Assembly: GCF_002246015.1 (NCBI RefSeq)
Contig: NZ_NOLJ01000008.1
Coordinates: 196,553 to 260,552, forward strand
Source: Nostoc sp. 'Peltigera membranacea cyanobiont' 210A
GTDB lineage: Bacteria; Cyanobacteriota; Cyanobacteriia; Cyanobacteriales; Nostocaceae
DNA length: 64,000 nt
Direction: 5' to 3'
The position numbers and the translations under genes are program-made. Below the pieces are notes generated by a model, which did not search any database, was not told where the DNA came from, and saw nothing but the letters and a program-made list of their open reading frames with translations. Below, piece by piece: positions 46,080-55,413 of the stretch (within the stretch, counting starts at the first letter, position 1; the number at the start of each line of letters is the position of its first letter).

Positions 46080-46215
46080 AGCGTGTTACAGGCATTTTTT
46101 GACGGTGAATAACCAAGGGACAGTTAATTACACCGCGACTTTCAAAGCTGATTCTCTGTTTGCGCCATTTATTATTATTGATGGTATGGTAATATCGATC
46201 CGAAGGTTTAGGCAG
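46080..46215 (+). pseudogene. Decayed DUF4114 gene fragment
   Basis: This non-coding stretch copies part of the DUF4114 coding region. After restoring a lost base near 46100 it reads like VTGI(D)LTVNNQGTVNYTATF then ADSLFAPFIIIDG, matching residues of both flanking genes. A frameshift and premature stops make it non-functional. It suggests there once was a third tandem DUF4114 gene, mostly deleted. The preceding bases (about 46015-46080) also resemble the spacer at 43780-43850. Confidence 0.7.
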
Positions 46216-46473
46216 TATATTTACTGAAGTTTACCATTAGCTTTTTATATTTATATTAGGATTCCGATTTAATTTTTGAAAACATCCTGAGACTGAAAAG
46301 CCCATTTTATCAGGATTTTATCTAAAATATTGTTCAGAAATCAAATATGATTCTTATATCAGTTTAATAATTGACTCCTTGGCTATGCCAAAAAAATACT
46401 GCTTCTACGTGATTTACAGGATATGGTACGTAACGGCTGTAACCAAAAAACTATTAATTAATTAAGAGTAATT

Positions 46474-48942
46474 ATGTCAGACACTATCCCGATTGCGATC
46501 GCAAAAGAGCCAACTCAAGACTTGTATGAGCAAATACCTGCTACTCACTTAGTTTTCATCGACTCACAGGTTGAGAACTACCAAAGTCTGGTAGCAGGTG
46601 TATTGCCGAACACCTCTGTTGTAGTCTTAGACCCTGACCAGAATGGCATTGAACAAATTAGCCAAGTGCTGGCAACTCATCGGGAAATCAACAGCCTACA
46701 CATTGTTTCTCACGGCGCACCAGGGCAAGTTTATCTGGGAAACAGTCAACTCAGCTACGAAACCCTCAACCATTATGCTTGGCAACTAATGGACTGGGCA
46801 AATGTTTTGAGTGCAAATGCACAACTGCTGTTGTATGGTTGCGAAGTCGGGCAAACAGAGCAAGGTAAAGCATTTGTACAGCGTCTGAGTGAATTGACAG
46901 GTGCAGTAGTAGCGGCGTCTGATGATTTAACGGGGAGTACTGCATTAGGTGGTGACTGGGAACTGGAAGTTTCTACGGGGGCAATTGTTCCTACTCTGGC
47001 GTTTCAGCCAAAAGTAATGGCAGCCTACGCTTCAGTACTAACTGCTCCACTCTTGTCCAAGGCGATCGCAGACCAAAAAGCCACCCCAGGTATTCTCTTC
47101 AGCTTCACTGTACCAGATGACATTTTCACTGATCCAGATGTCGGAGATAGCCTTACCTACGCTGCAACTCTGGACAACGATACGCCTTTGCCGAATGGGT
47201 TGAAGTTCAATGCTGCTACCAAGACTTTCAGTGGTACTCCCGATAATGGGGACGTAGGTAGTCTAAACATCAAAGTTACCGCTAAGGATGTTGGTGGAGA
47301 AACAGCCAGTGATGTGTTTAAACTTACTGTTGATACTCCTCCAGTCTTGTCCAAGGCGATCGCAGACCAACAAGCCACCCAAGGTATTCTCTTCAGTTTC
47401 ACTGTACCAGATGACACTTTCACTGATCCAGATGTCGGAGATAGCTTTACCTATACTGCAACTCTGGACAACGATAAGCCTCTACCGAATGGGTTGAAGT
47501 TCAATGCTGCTACCAAGACTTTCAGTGGCACTCCTGAGAATCAGGACGTAGGTAGTATAAACATCAAAGTTACTGCTCAAGATGGTGCTGGAGAGCAAGC
47601 CAGTGATGTGTTTAAAATCACGGTTAAGAATGTCAACGATCCTCCAGTTTTAGTAAAAGAAATTGCAGACCAACAAGTTACTGAAGACACACTCTTCAAT
47701 TTCACCATCCCAGCTGACACCTTTAGTGATGTGGATGTTGGAGACATCCTCACCTACACTGCAACCCTGGAAAATAATGACCTACTACCTACTTGGTTGA
47801 ACTTCAATCCTACTACCTTTACCTTCAGTGGTACTCCTGAGAATGAGGACGTAGGTAGCTTGAACATCAAAGTCATAGCTAAGGATGTTGCTGGAGAGCA
47901 AGCCACTGATGTGTTTAAACTTGCGGTTGCTGACGATACTGCTGTAGTGACACAAATTACAGGCGATATCTTTAGTGTCAAAACTAAGCTGAACATTAAA
48001 GGTGATAAAGGAAAACTCTCAATCAAGATTAGAAACAACACCTCTAAAGAGGTGAACGAACTAAATGTATTTACTGTTGACGATGAACAAGGTAGGATTA
48101 ACGGCATAGCCCCTGGTGCAGAAGGCTATACGCAAGCGGCTCTTTTGCGTTCAAAGGTGGTTTTCTCCGCTCTTGCTAATCTGCCTAATGGTTTTAATCT
48201 TGCCGACCTGAAAAACATATTAGAATTCGACTCTGATACCAAACTCAGATTTTATCTGGTATCCAACAGTACTACTCAGTCTGTACTGTCTGGAAAAACC
48301 CCCTTCTCAAGTGTGCTTTTTCCCTCAGGTACAAATAACAACATAGAAGATCAAGGGTTTTCTCTTAATTTTCAGAATTTGGTAGTAAATATTCAGCCAA
48401 CCAATCAAGAGGTATCTTTAGGTACTGGTCTGCAAGGCAAATATCAAGGCGAACTGATTGATTTACGGAGTGTAACACAATCGGTAACAGCTGAGTTTCA
48501 AGTCAACAGAGAGGCATCTTACAATAACTTTGTCGGCTTCTATCAGGTAGCTGATGAAAATGGTGGTATTGATACCAACGGTGATGGCACAGCAGATATT
48601 CTTGTTGGGCAGGCTGGCTACGCCGAAGCTGCTGTGCGTGGGCGTGTTGCAGGCATTGACTTGGCGGTGGGCAACCAAGGCACTGCAAATTACACTGGCA
48701 CTTTCGAGCCGAATTCTTTGTTTGCACCATTTATTATTGTGGATGGCAGACCCGATGCAATTCTCAATGGTAATGCCAATAAAAATGTTTACTTCACATT
48801 CTTGGGTGCTAATTCAGATAAGGTAGATCACATTCGGCTGTTGGGAAATAACACCTTTGGTTTTGAAGATTTAGCCAATGGTGGTGATAAAGATTACAAC
48901 GATGTGATTGTGCAGGTCAATTTGAGTGTTAATCTTGCTTAG
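46474..48942 (+). CDS. Surface-type protein with DUF4347, three Ig-like domains and DUF4114
   Basis: Encodes 822 residues. The N-terminus (about 22-185) is DUF4347-like: LVFIDSQVENYQSL, IVSHGAPGQVYLG, LLLYGCEVG and the AASDDLTGS segment. This domain is common at the start of very large cyanobacterial surface proteins. Three tandem He_PIG/cadherin-like domains follow (about 190-485), each with FTVPDD or FTIPAD, DVGD-L/F-TYxATL and FSGTP; units 1 and 2 are nearly identical. The C-terminal ~330 residues are DUF4114 with DENGGIDTNGDGTADILVGQ and the FGFEDLANGGDKDYND ending. No signal peptide is apparent, fitting type I export by the transporter encoded 0.8 kb downstream. Function is unknown, likely adhesion or matrix. 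Confidence 0.78.
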   Translation: MSDTIPIAIAKEPTQDLYEQIPATHLVFIDSQVENYQSLVAGVLPNTSVVVLDPDQNGIEQISQVLATHREINSLHIVSHGAPGQVYLGNSQLSYETLNHYAWQLMDWANVLSANAQLLLYGCEVGQTEQGKAFVQRLSELTGAVVAASDDLTGSTALGGDWELEVSTGAIVPTLAFQPKVMAAYASVLTAPLLSKAIADQKATPGILFSFTVPDDIFTDPDVGDSLTYAATLDNDTPLPNGLKFNAATKTFSGTPDNGDVGSLNIKVTAKDVGGETASDVFKLTVDTPPVLSKAIADQQATQGILFSFTVPDDTFTDPDVGDSFTYTATLDNDKPLPNGLKFNAATKTFSGTPENQDVGSINIKVTAQDGAGEQASDVFKITVKNVNDPPVLVKEIADQQVTEDTLFNFTIPADTFSDVDVGDILTYTATLENNDLLPTWLNFNPTTFTFSGTPENEDVGSLNIKVIAKDVAGEQATDVFKLAVADDTAVVTQITGDIFSVKTKLNIKGDKGKLSIKIRNNTSKEVNELNVFTVDDEQGRINGIAPGAEGYTQAALLRSKVVFSALANLPNGFNLADLKNILEFDSDTKLRFYLVSNSTTQSVLSGKTPFSSVLFPSGTNNNIEDQGFSLNFQNLVVNIQPTNQEVSLGTGLQGKYQGELIDLRSVTQSVTAEFQVNREASYNNFVGFYQVADENGGIDTNGDGTADILVGQAGYAEAAVRGRVAGIDLAVGNQGTANYTGTFEPNSLFAPFIIVDGRPDAILNGNANKNVYFTFLGANSDKVDHIRLLGNNTFGFEDLANGGDKDYNDVIVQVNLSVNLA

Positions 48943-48974
48943 TATAAAATACGAGTAATTACTTAGCAAAATCG

Positions 48975-49010
48975 AACAACCTCATCCTAGTTGCGAGGTG
49001 AGGTTGTTTT
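48975..49010 (+). terminator. Terminator of the second DUF4114 gene
   Basis: AACAACCTCA at 48975-48984 pairs with TGAGGTTGTT at 48999-49008, with a partly paired centre and a T-run. Confidence 0.7.
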
Positions 49011-49757
49011 CTGCATAGCGATGAGATGGACTAGCTATTAATTAAATTAGTAAATTTACTGAAGGCACTTGTTGTCTTTTCTTCATAAATTTAATAGTTG
49101 ATTCCTCTAGGCTAACAAAGAGTCTTCCTCTTTACTTTTCCAGTTAATTTTTATTAAATTAAGCTAGCAAAAAAGTGATGGAGAACTATTTCATAATTAG
49201 GGTATAGGTGGTTTTTAACGAGGAAAGCTCCTGTTTTTCGCCATTAGTGATATTGTCAATCCCTGTATTCAAGAATTTGTCAAAAATAATTCATAAATTT
49301 AAAGTTTTTTTTTATTACATAATTCTTAACTAGGGTATTTACTTAGGAATGCATCTGTGATATTTTCATGTTGACTATCATAAAGTAAAATATACAGCGC
49401 TAAATTTAACAAGCACGTTTATTTGTTTTGGTTTGATAATAAGTATCCATCTTGCATAGTTGCAATACTAAAGATTGATTTTATTTGTATAAATTATGTA
49501 GCGTTAACCAAGTGATAACTTGTCCTCGATCTATTTACAGTATGCTTTATTTTGAAAAACGCGTAACAATCGTAACCGTGTGATATAAATACAGGTCTGG
49601 AATTAGACTAAATTTCCCTCTGTGCTGTTACACATTTAAACACCTGAATTCCACAGAAGTCTTGTCACTGCTGGCATAAAACCAAACACTGCCACTGTTA
49701 GTAAAAGAGATACTCCCTAATATTTTCGACTTAATTCCTCACTTTAACTTGTTTTAT
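49011..49757. other. Non-coding AT-rich spacer before the type I exporter
   Basis: About 750 bases without a supportable ORF, RNA gene or strong inverted repeat. The spacer contains several poly-T and AT-rich runs and presumably the promoter of the exporter gene, but no confident -35/-10 pair was found. Confidence 0.5.
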
Positions 49758-52700
49758 ATGACTTATATTAAGAACACTTTTCCCGAATTTCTCACCACCC
49801 TAGAGGGGTTTGAGCAGTTGCCAGATGGAGCGATCGCTAATCTATCAGAACAACTGCAAGCCTGGCGCTATCGCATAGGCCAGAAAATCATTGGTAAAGA
49901 AAGTCTCCCGGAACGCATCACCATCATTTATGAGGGACAAGTGCGGCTGTTGGGATATGACCCCCAGACGCAATTGCCAATCACCCTAAAATTATTGCAA
50001 CCTGGGGAAATTATCGGCGAAATTGGTTTGTTGCGCGATATCGCCTGTGAAACAGCGATCGCTTCCACCGAAGTAGTATGTTTAACCTTGAGTGCAACAG
50101 CATATTTTAGCTTTCTAGCTTCATATCCAGCTTTTGCCGAAGCTCGTAAGAACCGCAGTTATTTGGTAGAAGTTTTCGATATTCTCGCTTCCTATTGGCA
50201 AAAGCAAGCGATCGCTACTTTAAATCTCAGAGAACTGACAGAAAAAGCCTTACCACAGGCGAAAATACATTATCTCCCTTCAGGAAAAACTCCCTTCAAC
50301 CAACTGGATAGCAAAAGCGTTTGGTTTGTGAGTGGCGGTGGTACAGTCACGGATTTGTCACCTGGCGATCGCCTAGAATCAGACGATGACAGAGACAAGA
50401 TTCAGGTTATCAGTCAAAACCCCGCACGGTTGCTTGGTATACATCCGTCAGATTTGATCTTAGAAGATAGTCATGAGATAGAACTTGCGGTAACTGAAAC
50501 CAGAGTAGATAGAGATAGCGCTGACGAACTAGAGATTATTCCCTACGCATCAGACGAAATAGTTCCACAAACAGCCCCCCAAAATTCAAAGAATTCATCA
50601 AAACAAAAATACCCATTTTTTGGCGGTAAAGGAGAACTAAATTCAGCCTTCGCCTGCTTCCAAATGATCGCGAAGTACCTAGAAATGCCGTTTCGTCGAG
50701 AGGTAGTTCGCCGCATCTTAACTGAGCAAGTCAAACGTCAGGGGACTATATCGTTTCAAGTTACTGCTTACTTGGCAGAGTTAATTGGACTCAAGGCGCA
50801 GTTGATAGAGTTACCAGTCGCTTCAGTGACGCGCATTCCAACACCAGCGCTGATTCGCTACGGTGATAATTTTGCCGTTTTATATGAAGTAGATGCCAAT
50901 ACCGTGGTTGTGGGTGTTCCATCAAAAGGAATTGTGCGCTGCAAACCCGCTCAATTGGTTGAACAATTAGAAGTCGATCCAACTGACTTTCCGCCCAAAG
51001 TTAGGGTATTACTGCTGACTGCTACCAACCAAACACCCCAAGAACGCTTTAGTTTACGGTGGTTCATACCCTATTTATCAAAGCACCGTCGAGTCCTGAT
51101 AGAGGTCTTTATTGCTTCCTTTTTCGTGCAGTTGGCAGCCTTGGCAAATCCCCTAGTCGTTCAGTTAATTATCGACAAAGTTATCACTCAAAATAGTATT
51201 GGCACACTACATATTTTGGGGGTTTTGCTATTAGTAGTCGGACTATTTGAAGCAGTACTAACTACCTTACGAACCTACCTATTTGTCGATACCACTAATC
51301 GGATCGATATGGGTTTAGGGTCGGAAATCATCGACCACTTACTACGTTTACCGCTGCGCTATTTTGAACGCCGACCGGTGGGTGAACTTTCGACTCGCAT
51401 CAACGAACTAGAAAATATCCGCCAATTCCTCACGGGTACTGCCTTAACGGTGGGGTTAGATGCTCTATTCTCGGTAGTTTATATCGGTGTGATGCTGATT
51501 TATAGTTGGCAACTCACATTAGTCGGGTTAAGCACAATTCCTGTGTTTGTCGTCATCACCTTAATTGCTTCTCCCACCATTAGCAGACAGTTACGTGCCA
51601 AAGCCGAACGCAATGCCGAAACTCAATCTTATTTAGTGGAGGTGATGTCAGGAATTCAAACAGTAAAAGCGCAAAATATCGAATTGCGATCGCGCTTTTC
51701 CTGGCAAGAGCGTTACGCCCGATTTGTCGCCGCTGGTTTTAAAACAGTTGTGACTTCTACCCTCGCTAACTCTACCAGCAACTTTCTCAACAAACTTAGC
51801 AGCTTACTAGTTTTGTGGGTAGGAGCTTATTTAGTACTGCAACAAGAATTAACTTTAGGCGAATTAATTGCTTTTAGGATTATATCGGGTTACGTCACCA
51901 GCCCAATATTACGTTTAGCTCAACTCTGGCAAAGCTTCCAAGAAACAGCCTTGTCTCTAGAGCGTTTAAGCGATATTGTCGATACCCCACAAGAAGGAGA
52001 AACAGACCGCTACAATATACCCTTACCTACCATTAAGGGAGCAGTGAAATATGAAAATGTTTCCTTCCGGTTTGGCACAAGTGGTCCTCTGCAACTTTCT
52101 AATGTCAACCTCGAATTTGAGCCAGGGAAATTTGTCGGCATTGTCGGGCAAAGTGGATCTGGTAAAAGTACGATGATGAAATTACTGCTGAGACTTTACG
52201 AAACTGAGTCCGGCAGAATTTTGATTGATGGTTATGATATCGCCAAAGTGGAACTTTATTCGCTGCGACGACAAATTGGCGTAGTTCCCCAAGAGACATT
52301 ATTATTTGACGGCAGCGTTCAGGAAAATATTGCCCTAACCAATCCCGATGCCACAACCGAAGAAATTATCGAAGCGGCTCAGGTTGCGTGCGCCCACGAG
52401 TTTATCATGAACTTACCAAACGGTTACAACACGCGGGTGGGAGAACGGGGTTCTGCACTTTCAGGTGGACAACGACAAAGAATTGCGATCGCTCGTTCTG
52501 TTTTACAACGACCAAAATTATTAGTTTTAGATGAAGCAACCAGTGCATTAGATTATCCCACAGAACGGCAAATATGTCTCAACTTAGCCAAAGCATTCAA
52601 GGGTGATACAGTATTTTTTATTACCCACCGACTGAACACCGTCAGTAATGCAGACATGATTGTTGTTATGGATAACAGCAGGGTTATAGAACAAGGTAGC

Positions 52701-52769
52701 CATCAAGAATTAATGGCTACTAAAGGTCATTATTATTACCTGTATCAGCAACAAGATGTAAACTTGTAA
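49758..52769 (+). CDS. Type I secretion ABC transporter with cyclic-nucleotide-binding and degenerate C39 domains
   Basis: Encodes 1003 residues from ATG 49758 (an in-frame TTG lies three codons earlier). Order: cyclic-nucleotide-binding-like domain (about 20-130, with LQPGEIIGEIGLLRD), C39-peptidase-like domain (about 280-410), ABC membrane domain with six helices (about 430-700), ATPase (about 755-1000) with GQSGSGKST (near 796), LSGGQRQRIAIARS (near 903) and LLVLDEATSALD. In the C39-like part the expected catalytic Cys and His positions look replaced (SAFACFQM, YGDNFAVLYEV), so it is probably a non-cleaving HlyB-like domain that handles RTX-type cargo rather than a leader peptidase. It is next to the HlyD adaptor and after two proteins without signal peptides, so it may export these and the RTX enzymes. 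TolC is not in the window. Confidence 0.85.
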   Translation: MTYIKNTFPEFLTTLEGFEQLPDGAIANLSEQLQAWRYRIGQKIIGKESLPERITIIYEGQVRLLGYDPQTQLPITLKLLQPGEIIGEIGLLRDIACETAIASTEVVCLTLSATAYFSFLASYPAFAEARKNRSYLVEVFDILASYWQKQAIATLNLRELTEKALPQAKIHYLPSGKTPFNQLDSKSVWFVSGGGTVTDLSPGDRLESDDDRDKIQVISQNPARLLGIHPSDLILEDSHEIELAVTETRVDRDSADELEIIPYASDEIVPQTAPQNSKNSSKQKYPFFGGKGELNSAFACFQMIAKYLEMPFRREVVRRILTEQVKRQGTISFQVTAYLAELIGLKAQLIELPVASVTRIPTPALIRYGDNFAVLYEVDANTVVVGVPSKGIVRCKPAQLVEQLEVDPTDFPPKVRVLLLTATNQTPQERFSLRWFIPYLSKHRRVLIEVFIASFFVQLAALANPLVVQLIIDKVITQNSIGTLHILGVLLLVVGLFEAVLTTLRTYLFVDTTNRIDMGLGSEIIDHLLRLPLRYFERRPVGELSTRINELENIRQFLTGTALTVGLDALFSVVYIGVMLIYSWQLTLVGLSTIPVFVVITLIASPTISRQLRAKAERNAETQSYLVEVMSGIQTVKAQNIELRSRFSWQERYARFVAAGFKTVVTSTLANSTSNFLNKLSSLLVLWVGAYLVLQQELTLGELIAFRIISGYVTSPILRLAQLWQSFQETALSLERLSDIVDTPQEGETDRYNIPLPTIKGAVKYENVSFRFGTSGPLQLSNVNLEFEPGKFVGIVGQSGSGKSTMMKLLLRLYETESGRILIDGYDIAKVELYSLRRQIGVVPQETLLFDGSVQENIALTNPDATTEEIIEAAQVACAHEFIMNLPNGYNTRVGERGSALSGGQRQRIAIARSVLQRPKLLVLDEATSALDYPTERQICLNLAKAFKGDTVFFITHRLNTVSNADMIVVMDNSRVIEQGSHQELMATKGHYYYLYQQQDVNL

Positions 52770-52856
52770 TTAGTCATTCTTGAGGGCAAAGGTTTTTGGC
52801 ATCGGGAAACATTGCCCACTCTACAAAAAAGTCAAAATCCAAAATCCAAAATTGTT

Positions 52857-54440
52857 ATGACTCAACTTAATGGGAATCACCTCAACGGCAATCAGAAAAA
52901 CGGCAATCACAAAAATGGAGTGAAGCACGATTCACAGCTACTGACAAAACAACAAAAAGCTGCTCAAGAGTCTTTAACTAACTTAAACAATCAGGAATTT
53001 GAGCAATCTATTGTCTTGCGCCAATCTCCAATTTGGTCGCGTACAATCATGATTACACTAGTGGGGCTAGCCTGCTTTGGAATTGCTTGGGCTTATTTTG
53101 CAAAAATTGAGCAAGTAGTGCCAGCAACAGGGCAATTAAAACCCCAAGGAACAGTCAAAGAAGTTCAGGCTCCTGTGAGCGGAGTGGTGAAAACAGTTAA
53201 TGTAAAAGATGGACAAGAAGTGAAGCCAGGTGATTTACTGCTAACTTTTGATTCCATAGCCTCTGTTGCCGAATTAAATTCTTTGAATAAAATTCGCCTT
53301 GCATTAATGAAGGAAAACCAGATTTATCGCCGATTGATGAATGCAAGTACTGCCAATGGATCTGAAGCGTTATATCTGCGCGGTAACTTGCCACAAGAAA
53401 CTGCTTTTCTGTTGAAAAGTCGGGCAGGATTAGTAGCAGAAAATCAATTATTCCGCACTCAATTAAAAAATTCTGGTCAAGATTCTGGAGTAGGAATTGA
53501 TGAACAACAACTTCTACGAGTTGCCAAACAGGAATTAGACTCTCGGTCTTCCGCAGCACGATTAGAAGTAGAAAAGACCAAAAAACAACTGGTTCAAAAT
53601 CAAATTAAGCTGGAAGATAGTAAATCAAGTTTAGCTATTCAAGAGGGGATTTTAAATAAGCTGAAGATATTAGCAGAAGAAGGTGGAATTTCTCAACTTC
53701 AGTATCTTAACCAGCAACAAGAAGTTCAAAACCGCACGGCAGAAGTAGCGCAACTAGGTGAGGAACTGAAACGCCTCCAGTTTGATATAGAAAAAGGACA
53801 ACAAGAGTTAAGCAATACGGTGGCTGTTTCTGATAAAAACATTTTGGATAAGATAGCCCAGAACAAACAGCAGATTGCCACAATCGATAGCCAATTCATG
53901 AAAGTTGTGCTGGAAAATGAGCAGCGTTTGGCAGATGTCAATAGTAAAATATCTCAATCACAGTTAAATGTTAAATATCAAGAACTCCGCGCACCTGTAG
54001 CTGGAACAGTTTTCGATTTGCAAGCAAAAAATCCTGGGTTTGTCGCAACTCCAACGACAAAACTGTTGCAAATTGTCCCCAATGAAAACTATATTGCTGA
54101 AGTTTTCATCACTAACAAAGATATTGGGTTTGTGCGAAAAGGTATGAAAGTAGATGTCAGAATTGACTCCTTTCCTTACAGCGAGTTTGGCGATATCAAG
54201 GGAGAAGTGACTGGGATAGGTTCAGACGCATTACCGCCAGACCAAACCCATCAGTTTTACAGATTTCCGGCAAAAGTCTCATTAGATAAACAATCCCTCG
54301 TGATTAAGGGCAAAAAAGTTAACTTGCAATCAGGTATGTCCATCAGTGCCAATATAAAAGTGCGCGAAGAACGGACTGTGCTTAGTTTATTCACGGAGTT
54401 GTTTACCAAGCAAGTTGATGCTCTTAAAGAGGTACGATAA
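52857..54440 (+). CDS. HlyD-family membrane fusion (adaptor) protein
   Basis: Encodes 527 residues from ATG 52857; an upstream TTG at 52812 would add 15 residues but lacks support. A hydrophilic Asn/Gly/His-rich N-terminus (NGNHLNGNQKNGN) is cytoplasmic, then one membrane helix (about 60-80, IMITLVGLACFGIAWAYFA). A biotinyl-lipoyl-like segment follows (GTVKEVQAPVSGVVKTVNVKDGQ), two long coiled-coil stretches (about 120-360), then the second lipoyl half and beta-barrel (YQELRAPVAGTVFDLQAKNPG, VFITNKDIGFVRKGMKV). This is the periplasmic adaptor that links the ABC exporter to an outer membrane channel. It starts 87 bases after the exporter stop, likely one operon. Confidence 0.9.
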   Translation: MTQLNGNHLNGNQKNGNHKNGVKHDSQLLTKQQKAAQESLTNLNNQEFEQSIVLRQSPIWSRTIMITLVGLACFGIAWAYFAKIEQVVPATGQLKPQGTVKEVQAPVSGVVKTVNVKDGQEVKPGDLLLTFDSIASVAELNSLNKIRLALMKENQIYRRLMNASTANGSEALYLRGNLPQETAFLLKSRAGLVAENQLFRTQLKNSGQDSGVGIDEQQLLRVAKQELDSRSSAARLEVEKTKKQLVQNQIKLEDSKSSLAIQEGILNKLKILAEEGGISQLQYLNQQQEVQNRTAEVAQLGEELKRLQFDIEKGQQELSNTVAVSDKNILDKIAQNKQQIATIDSQFMKVVLENEQRLADVNSKISQSQLNVKYQELRAPVAGTVFDLQAKNPGFVATPTTKLLQIVPNENYIAEVFITNKDIGFVRKGMKVDVRIDSFPYSEFGDIKGEVTGIGSDALPPDQTHQFYRFPAKVSLDKQSLVIKGKKVNLQSGMSISANIKVREERTVLSLFTELFTKQVDALKEVR

Positions 54441-54549
54441 AGAGGGTTGAGTTAAAAGACCGCAGTGACTCTACAAGGAGAGTTGCTAGTTCACTAAGTA
54501 CATCAGTACTGATTACTTTTTTCTCTCTCAGCACTCCACACTCTTGATG

Positions 54550-55047
54550 ATGGTTAATTTTCAACGCATCGAACCTGCTCCCGGACAAGAATCAGTTTGG
54601 GATTATCCCCGTCCTCCTCTTTTGGAGGACACAACCAAACATATCCAAATAATCTTTAACGGAGTAGTAATTGTAGATACTCACAGCGCCAAACGTGTTT
54701 TAGAAACCAGTCATCCTCCTTCTTACTACATTCCCCCAGCGGATATCAAAATGGAATATCTACAGATGACTCCGCAATCTAGCTTTTGTGAGTGGAAGGG
54801 AAGTGCTGGTTACTACACAATCAGAGTTGGTGATAAAGAAGTCCATAATGCTGCCTGGTTCTACCCCAAACCCACACCAGTCTTTGAATCCATCAAGGAC
54901 TATGTAGCTTTTTATGCTCATTTAATGGATAAATGCTACGTTAATGGCGAAGAGGTGCAACCACAACCAGGTAACTTCTACGGTGGTTGGATAACCAGTG
55001 ATATTGTTGGGCCATTTAAAGGCGCTCCTGGTACTTGGGGATGGTGA
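54550..55047 (+). CDS. DUF427 domain protein
   Basis: Encodes 165 residues. The visible landmarks are DYPRPP at the start, IIFNGVVIVDTHSAKRVLETSHPPSYYIPPADIK in the middle, CEWKGSAGYYTIRVG and NAAWFYPKP, then a GWITSDIVGPFKG stretch near the end. These match the DUF427 family, small beta-rich proteins with unknown biochemical function. Several ATG codons stand close together (54547, 54550); either is possible, and no clear ribosome site decides. It lies about 110 bases after the HlyD gene, so it might share the transcript, but I see no functional tie to secretion. Confidence 0.8.
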   Translation: MVNFQRIEPAPGQESVWDYPRPPLLEDTTKHIQIIFNGVVIVDTHSAKRVLETSHPPSYYIPPADIKMEYLQMTPQSSFCEWKGSAGYYTIRVGDKEVHNAAWFYPKPTPVFESIKDYVAFYAHLMDKCYVNGEEVQPQPGNFYGGWITSDIVGPFKGAPGTWGW

Positions 55048-55141
55048 ATCGATTTTGGATTTTAGATTTTAGATTTTGGACTTGTCATGAGCGTTGAGTC
55101 TAACGATTTTAAATTTTGGATAATAAAATCTATCAATGTAG

Positions 55142-55270
55142 TGGCGTGTCAAGGCTAAAATGTTGCAATAAATTTTCTTGTGGGGCGGGCATCTTGCCCG
55201 CCAATTAGGACGGGCTAGAAGCCCATCCCACAAGAGTTTGCTAATGCACAAATTTAGTCTTGACACGCCA
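55142..55270. repeat. MITE-like element with long imperfect inverted repeats and 4-bp flanking repeat
   Basis: The ends TGGCGTGTCAAG (from 55142) and CTTGACACGCCA (to 55270) are the outer part of arms about 43 bases long with several mismatches. The centre holds two strong hairpins (GGCGGGC...GCCCGCC, and GACGGGC...GCCCATC). GTAG stands directly before the element (55138-55141) and directly after it (55271-55274), as for a target duplication. Confidence 0.7.
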
Positions 55271-55369
55271 GTAGGTTGGGTTGTAGCTTGCTTCCCCGTA
55301 GGGGTACGGCAGTGAAACCCAACATAAACAAGGATTAAATGTTGGGTTTCATTCCTCAACCCAACTTAC
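55271..55369. repeat. Second small inverted-repeat element abutting the first
   Basis: GTAGGTTGGG at 55271 and CCCAACTTAC at 55360-55369 form outer arms with one mismatch. An inner perfect pair, GAAACCCAACA at 55314-55324 and TGTTGGGTTTC at 55340-55350, forms a hairpin. No coding capacity. Confidence 0.65.
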
Positions 55370-55413
55370 TACTAATAAACTGAGTTTTTAGGATTACTGA
55401 ATTGATGTTCTAG

